Source: Hyphomicrobiales bacterium (GTDB lineage: Bacteria; Pseudomonadota; Alphaproteobacteria; Rhizobiales; JACESI01). Taken from it: a stretch of DNA of 64,000 bases. Of this stretch, positions 10,209 through 17,085 are shown in pieces (position 1 is the first letter of the stretch; every line of letters begins with the position of its first letter). The notes below the pieces were generated by a model that ran no database searches, was not told where the DNA came from, and worked only from the letters and a program-made list of their open reading frames with translations. The stretch spans positions 124,001 to 188,000 of the forward strand of contig JBDXGY010000006.1 of the NCBI GenBank assembly GCA_039989895.1. Reading direction: 5' to 3'. A program made the translations under genes and the position numbers.

Positions 10209-11045
10209 ATGTCTGACTCACATTCTACAAATCACGACTACCACATCATTGATCCAAGCCCATGGCCTTTGATTGGTTCTATCTCAGCACTCGTTATGGC
10301 TGTTGGCGCCGTTACATATATGCATGACGGTCCGATTTACATCATGATCCTTGGCTTGATCGGTGTGCTTTACACAATGTTTGGCTGGTGGAGCGATGTC
10401 ATACACGAAGCGCATAGCGGCGATCACACAAAAGTCGTTCAGATGCATCTGCGCTATGGCATGATTTTGTTTATTGCATCAGAGGTTATGTTCTTCGTTG
10501 CGTGGTTCTGGGCTTTCTTTGATGCAAGTCTTTTTGCAAATGAGGCGATCCAGTTTGCTCGTGTTGAACACACAGGGGGTGTTTGGCCTCCACATGATCT
10601 AACTGTTCTAGATCCATGGCATTTGCCGCTGTTCAATACAGTGATTCTGCTTCTTTCGGGCACAACGGTTACATGGGCACACCATGCGCTTTTGCATAAT
10701 GATCGTGAGAGTTTGAAGCTTGGTCTGATTTGTACAATTATTCTTGGCGCAATTTTCTCTGCGGTGCAGATCTATGAATATGCTGCTGCACCTTTCGGAT
10801 TCTCCGACAGCATTTATGGCGCTACGTTCTATATGGCCACAGGCTTCCACGGTTTCCATGTTTTTGTTGGTACAGTATTCCTTCTCATTTGTTTGCTTCG
10901 TGCAATCAAAGGTCATTTCAAACCAGAACAGCATTTCGGCTTTGAGTCTGCCGCTTGGTATTGGCACTTCGTGGATGTTGTATGGTTGTTCCTTTTTGCT
11001 GCCGTTTATGTTTGGGGCAACTTCGGTGGCCATATAGGTCATTAA
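10209..11045 (+). CDS. coxC: Cytochrome c oxidase subunit III
   Basis: Seven-helix subunit III of the aa3 oxidase, which stabilises the core and supports proton uptake into the D channel. It has the family start NHDYHIIDPSPWPLIGS, the FGWWSDVIHEAH segment, the conserved Glu in SEVMFFVAWFWAFF, and the C-terminal pair ATGFHGFHVFVGT and SAAWYWHFVDVVWLFLF. At 278 residues it matches alphaproteobacterial forms. It is 35 bp downstream of ctaG, and a terminator-like hairpin follows it. Confidence 0.97.
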   Translation: MSDSHSTNHDYHIIDPSPWPLIGSISALVMAVGAVTYMHDGPIYIMILGLIGVLYTMFGWWSDVIHEAHSGDHTKVVQMHLRYGMILFIASEVMFFVAWFWAFFDASLFANEAIQFARVEHTGGVWPPHDLTVLDPWHLPLFNTVILLLSGTTVTWAHHALLHNDRESLKLGLICTIILGAIFSAVQIYEYAAAPFGFSDSIYGATFYMATGFHGFHVFVGTVFLLICLLRAIKGHFKPEQHFGFESAAWYWHFVDVVWLFLFAAVYVWGNFGGHIGH

Positions 11046-11066
11046 GGCCAACACAAATTATGATTC

Positions 11067-11100
11067 AAAGGGGTGCGGTTTTCTGCGCCCCTTTTCATTT
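11067..11100 (+). terminator. Terminator-like hairpin between coxC and DUF983 gene
   Basis: Arms 11067-11076 and 11085-11094 form a ten-base stem with one T-G wobble around the GGGG/CCCC core; the loop is eight bases and TCATTT follows the last T-run. It would reduce readthrough from the oxidase subunit genes into the DUF983 and surf1 genes. Confidence 0.6.
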
Positions 11101-11113
11101 GAGCGAGAGATAT

Positions 11114-11506
11114 ATGGACGCGCATCATTATCCTGCACAATCCCCCTTTGGTGTCGGTCTTCGTGGCCGTTGCCCAAGGTGTGGGGAAGGCAAATTATTT
11201 GATGGCTTTCTTTCAATAAAGAAGACATGTCGAGCATGCCGATTAGATTTGACTTTTACTGATTCAGGTGATGGTCCCGCAATTTTCATTATTTTATTCG
11301 TCGGCTTTATTGTTGGCACCTTGTTTTTATATGTCGAGCTAACTTATCAACCCGCTTACTGGGTTCATGCGGTATTGTGGTTGCCTACCATCATAATTCT
11401 ATCTTTGGGCTTCTTGAGGCCGCTCAAAGGGGTTATGATTGCCCTACAATACAGAAATAACGCTCATGAAGGCCTGCTGGATGGCAGTGAAAATGAAGAT
11501 GGCTGA
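11114..11506 (+). CDS. DUF983 family membrane protein
   Basis: A 130-residue protein with an N-terminal zinc-ribbon-like part: CPRCGEGKLFDGFL followed by CRACRLDLT, giving two CxxC pairs spaced as in a small treble-clef or ribbon. Two TM helices follow (about residues 55-75 and 85-105). This is the DUF983 family, found in the cox cluster of most Rhizobiales, where an assembly role is assumed from location but not shown. The frame is open upstream to 10955 inside coxC; ATG 11114 after GAGCGAGAG was chosen because family members begin just before the first CxxC. Its end overlaps the likely surf1 start. Confidence 0.85.
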   Translation: MDAHHYPAQSPFGVGLRGRCPRCGEGKLFDGFLSIKKTCRACRLDLTFTDSGDGPAIFIILFVGFIVGTLFLYVELTYQPAYWVHAVLWLPTIIILSLGFLRPLKGVMIALQYRNNAHEGLLDGSENEDG

Positions 11507-12290
11507 GACACATGTTAAATCTGCCGTTTTCACACGCAGCTTCTTCTTTTTGACAATTGCCGCAATCACCGCGCTTGGTGTGTTGATTGCGCTTGGCTCC
11601 TGGCAAGTCAAAAGGCTGTCTTGGAAAGAGGCACTGATTGCCAGAGTTGAGGCACAAATCGCAAGTCCGCCAGTTCCATTGGAGGACGTGATACCGGCTC
11701 AAACTGAGTTAAGGGGCACGGACAATGATATTGAATATCAGCCCGTGAGCGTGGTTGGCACATTCGACCACTCCAAAGAGTATTTCTATTTTGCAACGCT
11801 TGATGGTGCATCAGGGTTTCATGTCTATACGCCATTGAAAATAAACGCAGCCAAAGCGGCATCACCGAGTATCGTCTTTGTTAATCGAGGCTTTGTTCCC
11901 GACGATAAAAAAGCACAAGAGACGCGGCCTGACAGCTTGACCTCTGGTGAAGTCACAATTACGGGCCTTTTTCGTTGGCCAGATGTAGAAAAACCAAACA
12001 GTTTCATTCCTGATAATGATGTTGAGGCTAATATTTTCTTCTGGCGGGAACTTGCATTGATGCGCAATGAGGCAGGCTACAGTGCCGATGAGCTGCATCC
12101 ATTCTTTGTCTATGAGAATAAAAAAATAGACGTATCTTTGCCGGTTGGCGGCGTCACGATTATTGATTTTCCGAACAGTCATCTGGCTTATGCGATAACG
12201 TGGTATGGCTTAGCGTTGACCTTGATTGGGGTTTATGGCGCCTTGCTGATAGGCCGCGTAAAAGGCGTATATAAGGAAAGACTCAGGTAA
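11493..12290 (+). CDS. SURF1 family cytochrome oxidase assembly protein
   Basis: Membrane protein of the SURF1/Shy1 family, which binds heme A and helps insert it into subunit I. It has an N-terminal TM helix (about residues 10-32) followed by GSWQVKRLSWKEALI (the family G-x-WQ-x-R-x-WK motif), a periplasmic domain with VVGTFDHSKEYF, FVNRGFVP and the GxxRWP-like FRWPDVEKPN, and a C-terminal TM helix preceded by NSHLAYAITWYGLALT, where His is the candidate heme ligand. The exact start is unsure: ATG 11493 or 11499 overlap the DUF983 stop; 11481 is possible. Last gene of the cox cluster. Confidence 0.92.
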   Translation: MKMAETHVKSAVFTRSFFFLTIAAITALGVLIALGSWQVKRLSWKEALIARVEAQIASPPVPLEDVIPAQTELRGTDNDIEYQPVSVVGTFDHSKEYFYFATLDGASGFHVYTPLKINAAKAASPSIVFVNRGFVPDDKKAQETRPDSLTSGEVTITGLFRWPDVEKPNSFIPDNDVEANIFFWRELALMRNEAGYSADELHPFFVYENKKIDVSLPVGGVTIIDFPNSHLAYAITWYGLALTLIGVYGALLIGRVKGVYKERLR

Positions 12291-12294
12291 GCGT

Positions 12295-12885
12295 TTAAGC
12301 GTGACCTGAACTGGTTGAAAGTAGGGCAGGGTCTATTCCTAAATGTGCAAGGGCTGCATCATATTTAGCTTCGGGATTAGAATTAAAAATCAAATCATGA
12401 GTAGCTTCACTGTTCAGCCAGCTATTTTGCTGGATTTCACTTTCAAGTTGTCCTGCGGACCATCCGGCATATCCAAGGGCGAAAAATGCTTTCTTCGGGC
12501 CTTCACCACGCGCCAAAACTTTTAAAATCTCAAGTGTCTCAGTCAGACTAACTTTGTCGTTGATACGGTGTGTACTGTCTTCGATGTGGTAGTCGTCGGT
12601 ATGAAGGACAAAGCCACGTCCAGTCTCAACCGGCCCGCCACGGTGTACCGTAATCTCGGGCGCACCACTTGGCTCTGGCATATCGTCTTTATCACCAAGC
12701 ACTTGCACTTGTTCCAGAATATCACTGAATGACATGTCTTTCATTGCACGGTTTAAGACGATGCCCATTGTCCCGTCTTCTGTATGCTCGCAAATATAGA
12801 TAACTGTTTTGTGGAAGCGGCTGTCTTCCATGCTGGGCATGGCAATCAGTATTTGGCCCTTCAGTGATGTGATCGTATTGTTCAT
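12295..12885 (-). CDS. YqgE/AlgH family protein
   Basis: Cytosolic protein of 196 residues in the YqgE (DUF179/AlgH) family, whose biochemical function is not established. Landmarks: LKGQILIAMPSMEDSRFHKTV, VIYICEHTEDGTMGIVLN, VHRGGPVETGRGFVLH, and FALGYAGWSAGQLESEI. The frame is open upstream to 12966, but family members begin shortly before the LxGQxLxAMP segment, so ATG 12885 (or 12888) was chosen. It is convergent with surf1, four bases away, and divergent from the DsbD-like gene. Confidence 0.9.
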   Translation of the reverse strand: MNNTITSLKGQILIAMPSMEDSRFHKTVIYICEHTEDGTMGIVLNRAMKDMSFSDILEQVQVLGDKDDMPEPSGAPEITVHRGGPVETGRGFVLHTDDYHIEDSTHRINDKVSLTETLEILKVLARGEGPKKAFFALGYAGWSAGQLESEIQQNSWLNSEATHDLIFNSNPEAKYDAALAHLGIDPALLSTSSGHA

Positions 12886-13091
12886 CATAAAATATAGTCT
12901 AACGGCATGTGGAAAGTGGAGATAGTGAAAACTTAGTCGAAATTTCTTTAAAGTCACATCGCTCACTTAAAATTCATCCAAACGTGTTTATCTCCTTGCT
13001 TACTTGTTCACCATCATCAGTGTATAATGATGCTATCATCTACATGCTGTCCTAGTATGTTAAAAACATAAGTAGCCACGTTAGATATATT

Positions 13092-13925
13092 ATGCGTCTC
13101 TTTTTTGTTACCCTTATGGTAGCTCTCATATCTGTGTTTTCAAACGCCAATGCGTCGTCAGACTGGTTGTCTGGACTGGGCTATAAAGCACGTTTGATAG
13201 AAGGCTCTAGTCAGGCAGACGGAACGTTTCAGGCAGCTTTTGAGATTATTCTTGAAAAGGGTTGGAGCACATATTGGCGTGTTCCGGGTGAACATGGCAT
13301 TCCGCCACTTTTTGAATATGCAGAATCTAGCAATATCAAAGACTTGATTGTCCATTGGCCAGCACCAGATGTTTTTGTTTCCGGAACAGGTTTGACCATA
13401 GGCTATAAAAACCGCGTCGTATTGCCATTTACCATTATCCCTGAAGAAAACGCGCAAAAAGCAGAGCTTAATCTTTCCGCTTTCTTTGGTGTTTGTTCTG
13501 AAATCTGCGTTCCTGCTGATGCGAATGTATCAGTGCTGCTTGATCCTAAAAATACAAAGGCGATCGACCAGCCAATCATCGACGAGGCTATGTTAACTGT
13601 ACCCACTAAGCATGCAGAAAATGGTTTGGATGTAACAGAGGTTTCACTGAAATCTAATGATGAGGACGAATACGTTTATGTGCGCTTGCAGCTTCCAGAC
13701 AGCGTGAATAACGTTTCTGTTCTGACCGAGGGGCCACAAGATTGGTATTTTGAACCCTACGTCAGCAAACTCTCTAACAAAGAAGCCAATAGCAAGAGTT
13801 ATATGGCTAAGGTTCCCCTGTATCGTCTTGTGCGTACCGCACTATCGGGCGAAGAGCAGCTAAATGTTACCGTTATTGTCGATGGAACTGCGATAGAAAA
13901 AGCCATCTCCCTGAACAATCTATAA
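13092..13925 (+). CDS. DsbD-alpha-like periplasmic thiol protein
   Basis: Exported protein of 277 residues. A signal peptide (residues 1-21, ending ANA) leads into a domain like the periplasmic N-terminal (alpha) part of the thiol:disulfide interchange protein DsbD: LEKGWSTYWRVPGEHGIPP, then IGYKNRVVLP, then FFGVCSEICVPAD. CSEIC is the only cysteine pair and fits the family's redox site. The membrane and thioredoxin parts of DsbD are absent, so it needs a partner encoded elsewhere to be re-reduced. It is followed by a peroxiredoxin about 80 bp away. A TATAAT element at 13023-13028 lies 65 bp upstream, without a good -35. Function is inferred from the domain only. Confidence 0.8.
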   Translation: MRLFFVTLMVALISVFSNANASSDWLSGLGYKARLIEGSSQADGTFQAAFEIILEKGWSTYWRVPGEHGIPPLFEYAESSNIKDLIVHWPAPDVFVSGTGLTIGYKNRVVLPFTIIPEENAQKAELNLSAFFGVCSEICVPADANVSVLLDPKNTKAIDQPIIDEAMLTVPTKHAENGLDVTEVSLKSNDEDEYVYVRLQLPDSVNNVSVLTEGPQDWYFEPYVSKLSNKEANSKSYMAKVPLYRLVRTALSGEEQLNVTVIVDGTAIEKAISLNNL

Positions 13926-14009
13926 AAAGGGTCGACGCATAGCTTGAAAAAGCGGAATATGTGTTTGAGATGAGAACTATATTATTTCACGTTATTGGAG
14001 ACTATGATT

Positions 14010-14495
14010 ATGGCCATTTCTGTTGGCGACAAACTGCCTAATGCAACATTGACTATCATGACAGATGACGGTCCGACACCTTGCGAATTATCAACATTAA
14101 CTGCGGGCAAAAAAATCATCATTTTTGGTGTGCCAGGCGCTTTCACTCCAACTTGCCACGGCAATCACTTGCCGGGATTTCTAGATAACCTTGATGCGTT
14201 CAAAACAAAGGGTATCGATGACATTGCTGTTGTTTCAGTGAACGATGTCTTCGTGATGGATCAATGGGCAACGACGACTGGCGGTGCAGGGAAAATCCAT
14301 TATCTATCTGATGGCGCATTTACCTACACAAAAAGCATCGGTATGGATATTGATCTTTCCGATTTTGGTATGGGCGTTCGCTCTAAAAGATATTCAATGG
14401 TTGTGGAAGATGGCACCGTCACTATGTTGAATGTTGAAGATGTACCAAAGAGCGCAGAAAAATCAGGCGCAGCCGCTATGCTAGAAGCACTATAG
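14010..14495 (+). CDS. Peroxiredoxin, Prx5 (AhpC/TSA) type
   Basis: Thiol peroxidase of 161 residues that reduces H2O2 and organic peroxides. The peroxidatic cysteine is C49 in FGVPGAFTPTCHGNHLPGF, the hallmark of the Prx5-like subgroup; a second cysteine, C25, lies in TPCELS. The later VVSVNDVFVMDQW and conserved Arg in GMGVRSKRYSMVVEDG also fit. The frame opens at TTG 13995, but TTGGAG at 13995-14000 is better read as the ribosome site for ATG 14010, nine bases on; ATG 14004 is an alternative. It converges on rnhA with one base between stop codons. Confidence 0.95.
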   Translation: MAISVGDKLPNATLTIMTDDGPTPCELSTLTAGKKIIIFGVPGAFTPTCHGNHLPGFLDNLDAFKTKGIDDIAVVSVNDVFVMDQWATTTGGAGKIHYLSDGAFTYTKSIGMDIDLSDFGMGVRSKRYSMVVEDGTVTMLNVEDVPKSAEKSGAAAMLEAL

Positions 14496-14496
14496 T

Positions 14497-14949
14497 CTAG
14501 CTGTTCTTATAGGGTTCCATCCCTTGACGGGCGAGTTCATCAGCTCGCTCGTTATCAGGATGTCCGGCATGGCCCTTTACCCAATGCCAATGCACATCGT
14601 GCCGCCCGCGCGCTTCTTCCAAAGCTTCCCATAGCTCGACATTTTTCACCGGTTTTTTGGCCGCGGTTTTCCAGCCATTGCGTTTCCAGCCTTCAATCCA
14701 GCCTGTGATGCCACCTTTAACATATTGCGAATCTGTATAAAGATTGACGGTACAAGGGCGCTTCAAGGCATTCAAAGATTCAATGGCTGCCATCAATTCC
14801 ATTCGGTTATTTGTGGTTTCAAAATCACCGCCATTCAATTCTTTTTCATGCTCGCCAAACCGCAAAATAGCTCCCCATCCACCTGGGCCAGGATTGCCCG
14901 AACAGGCACCATCTGTATAAATTATCACATCTTGTGTGTCATCGCTCAT
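14497..14949 (-). CDS. rnhA: Ribonuclease HI
   Basis: Endonuclease that cuts the RNA strand of RNA-DNA hybrids, removing primers and R-loops. The four catalytic acids of the DEDD site are visible in [19 protein letters not shown] (Asp), [13 protein letters not shown] (Glu), [12 protein letters not shown] (Asp), and the C-terminal [11 protein letters not shown] (Asp), together with the [15 protein letters not shown] loop. At 150 residues it has normal length. It is the last gene of the minus-strand unit ispH-thrB-rnhA, four bases after thrB. Confidence 0.97.
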   Translation of the reverse strand: MSDDTQDVIIYTDGACSGNPGPGGWGAILRFGEHEKELNGGDFETTNNRMELMAAIESLNALKRPCTVNLYTDSQYVKGGITGWIEGWKRNGWKTAAKKPVKNVELWEALEEARGRHDVHWHWVKGHAGHPDNERADELARQGMEPYKNS

Positions 14950-14953
14950 AGGA

Positions 14954-15913
14954 TTAAAGCCCGTATTCCGCCGCAGATTTTACACCGCTGTGAAAGCGCA
15001 TCTTACGCCAATAATCAATAGGGTCATGGGGTGTCACCAACGCACCATCCGGCACTTCAAGCCAATCATAAAGTCGGGTCAGTAAGAACCGCAAAGCGGC
15101 ACCTTTTGCAAGGTACGGCAGAGCTTCTTTTTCCGCCTCTTCAAGCGGGCGTACTGATTCATAACCCCGCAAAAGAGTCTTGGCTTTAGTAATATTAAAA
15201 GAAAAATCTGGCTCGAAACACCAAGCGTTGAGACAAATGGCGATGTCATAAGCAAGCGCATCATTACAAGCGAAATAAAAGTCAATGATACCCGACAAGT
15301 CTTCTCTCAGGAAGAATACATTGTCAGGAAATAAATCAGCATGAATGACGCCGCGTCTTAAATTGTTAGGCCAATTTTCTTCAAGCTCTGTGAGAACTTC
15401 TTCAATATCAGCTTGTAATCCAGCTTGTACTGAGTCGGCGCGAGATTTTGATAAGTCAAAAAGAGGGCGCCAGTCTTTTACACTGAGCGCATTTGGTCTG
15501 GTCATCTCAAACCCATCGCCAGCCAAGTGAAACTTAGCGAGTGCTTGCCCAAGTTCGCCGCAATGTCGAACCTGTGGCTTGGTGACGGAGAAACCATCAA
15601 GAAAAGTAAAAATGGCAGCTGGCCGTTTAGCTAAAACACCCAAGGCGCTTCCGTTATTTTGTCGGCATGGGGTAGGACAAGAAATGCCACGCGCGTTCAA
15701 ATGGTCAAGTAAACCAAGAAAGAAAGGCAGATCATCGGCATCTACCCTTTTCTCATATAGGGTCAATATATAGGTGCCGTCATCCGTACGTAGCAGATAG
15801 TTTGAATTTTCGACGCCTTCCGCAATGCCCTTGAAGGAGACCAGAGAGCCGATATTATATCGAATAAGAAAAGCTTCTAGAGCTTCATCGGAAACTTCTG
15901 TGTAAACCGCCAT
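14954..15913 (-). CDS. thrB: Homoserine kinase (aminoglycoside-phosphotransferase fold)
   Basis: Phosphorylates L-homoserine with ATP, the step before threonine synthase. At 319 residues it belongs to the alphaproteobacterial type-II ThrB with the APH/choline kinase fold, not the GHMP fold. Signs: [16 protein letters not shown] start, GVENSNYLL, the catalytic loop [13 protein letters not shown] and the metal-binding [18 protein letters not shown]. It lies between ispH and rnhA in one unit. The threonine synthase gene thrC is about 7 kb downstream, also on the minus strand. Confidence 0.95.
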   Translation of the reverse strand: MAVYTEVSDEALEAFLIRYNIGSLVSFKGIAEGVENSNYLLRTDDGTYILTLYEKRVDADDLPFFLGLLDHLNARGISCPTPCRQNNGSALGVLAKRPAAIFTFLDGFSVTKPQVRHCGELGQALAKFHLAGDGFEMTRPNALSVKDWRPLFDLSKSRADSVQAGLQADIEEVLTELEENWPNNLRRGVIHADLFPDNVFFLREDLSGIIDFYFACNDALAYDIAICLNAWCFEPDFSFNITKAKTLLRGYESVRPLEEAEKEALPYLAKGAALRFLLTRLYDWLEVPDGALVTPHDPIDYWRKMRFHSGVKSAAEYGL

Positions 15914-15946
15914 GGGGCATTATCCAATTTCCAGATCCCGACGTCC

Positions 15947-16912
15947 CTAGCTTGCAGCTTCGATGCGTAGTTCTCGAGGTAGATTAAAAACAACATCTTC
16001 CTTGATGGTGTCGATAACTTCAATCTCAAGGGTATAGCGCTCAGAAAATGCATCGAGCACCTCTTCAACAAGAACTTCCGGCGCTGAAGCTCCTGCTGTG
16101 ATACCCAGTGTTTTGATGTCAGACAATTTGTCCCAATTTAACTCTGTTGCACGCTGCACGAGGTAAGATTTTTTACACCCAGCACGTTCTGCTACTTCAC
16201 GCAGACGTTGCGAGTTGGAAGAATTGGGTGCGCCAACCACAATCATTGCATCAACGTCTTTAGCAACAGGTTTTACCGCGTGCTGGCGGTTGGTTGTTGC
16301 ATAACAGATATCTTCTTTGTGAGGGCCATGAATTTCAGGAAAGCGTTTTTGTAAAATGCTGACAATTTCCGCTGTGTCATCTAGCGACAAAGTGGTTTGA
16401 GTAATCCAGGCCAATTCATTTGAAGTATCAGGTTGATAATTCATGGCATCAGCTTCTGTTTCAATCAATTCAATTGAACCATCTGGAAGCTGACCCATGG
16501 TGCCAACCACTTCTGGGTGGCCCTCGTGACCAACAAGTAGAATATGACGGCCTTTTCTATAATGAACTTCAGCCTCGCGGTGTACTTTTGACACTAAAGG
16601 ACAGGTTGCATCTAAAAAGAACATATTACGCTCTTTTGCATCTTCAGGTACAGACTTTGGAACACCGTGTGCTGAGAATATGACGGGCTGATTATTTTGA
16701 GGAATTTCGTGTAATTCTTCAACGAAAATGGCGCCTTTTTGTTTAAGGCTTTCAACGACATATTTGTTGTGGACGATCTCATGGCGGACATAGACGGGCG
16801 CGCCATAGCGTTCCAGAGCCAATTCAACGATTTGAATAGCTCTGTCCACACCGGCACAAAAGCCTCTTGGTGCACACATTTTTACTTTGAGACTTGGTTT
16901 TTCTTGGCTCAT
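15947..16912 (-). CDS. ispH: 4-hydroxy-3-methylbut-2-enyl diphosphate reductase
   Basis: Fe-S enzyme that makes IPP and DMAPP from HMBPP in the last step of the MEP isoprenoid pathway. The three cysteines that hold the cluster appear in [28 protein letters not shown] and [10 protein letters not shown]; the substrate-binding histidines are in [11 protein letters not shown] and FSAHGVP, and the catalytic Glu lies in ITQTTLS... region. Length 321 residues is normal. The frame begins with TTG at 16918, but ATG 16912 is preferred. ispE of the same pathway is in this window at 48.4 kb, and a polyprenyl synthase that uses the products at 51.2 kb. Confidence 0.96.
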   Translation of the reverse strand: MSQEKPSLKVKMCAPRGFCAGVDRAIQIVELALERYGAPVYVRHEIVHNKYVVESLKQKGAIFVEELHEIPQNNQPVIFSAHGVPKSVPEDAKERNMFFLDATCPLVSKVHREAEVHYRKGRHILLVGHEGHPEVVGTMGQLPDGSIELIETEADAMNYQPDTSNELAWITQTTLSLDDTAEIVSILQKRFPEIHGPHKEDICYATTNRQHAVKPVAKDVDAMIVVGAPNSSNSQRLREVAERAGCKKSYLVQRATELNWDKLSDIKTLGITAGASAPEVLVEEVLDAFSERYTLEIEVIDTIKEDVVFNLPRELRIEAAS

Positions 16913-17059
16913 GGTCAAAATTTCTCTTTGTCATAGGCAAGGCGCCTGTTTGAAATGCGCCTGTTCAAATTCACATAATCGCCGTGCAGGTATGTCTTTA
17001 CAACATTAACACGTCAATACACGAAAATGGCACAGGAAAACATGGGGTGAATGAAAAAT

Positions 17060-17085
17060 ATATAAAATCCAGCAGCTTCGCTGGT
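17060..17085 (-). terminator. Intrinsic terminator of the GGDEF/EAL gene
   Basis: On the minus strand, CCAGC (17084-17080) pairs with GCTGG (17073-17069) around a six-base loop and is followed by ATTTTATATATTTTT. The stem begins one base after the TAG stop of the GGDEF/EAL gene. Confidence 0.65.

Noticed and set aside
13056-13070. TATGTT-AAA-AACATA palindrome upstream of the DsbD-like gene
   Set aside because: Short, AT-rich and in an AT-rich spacer, so expected by chance; no matching second site.
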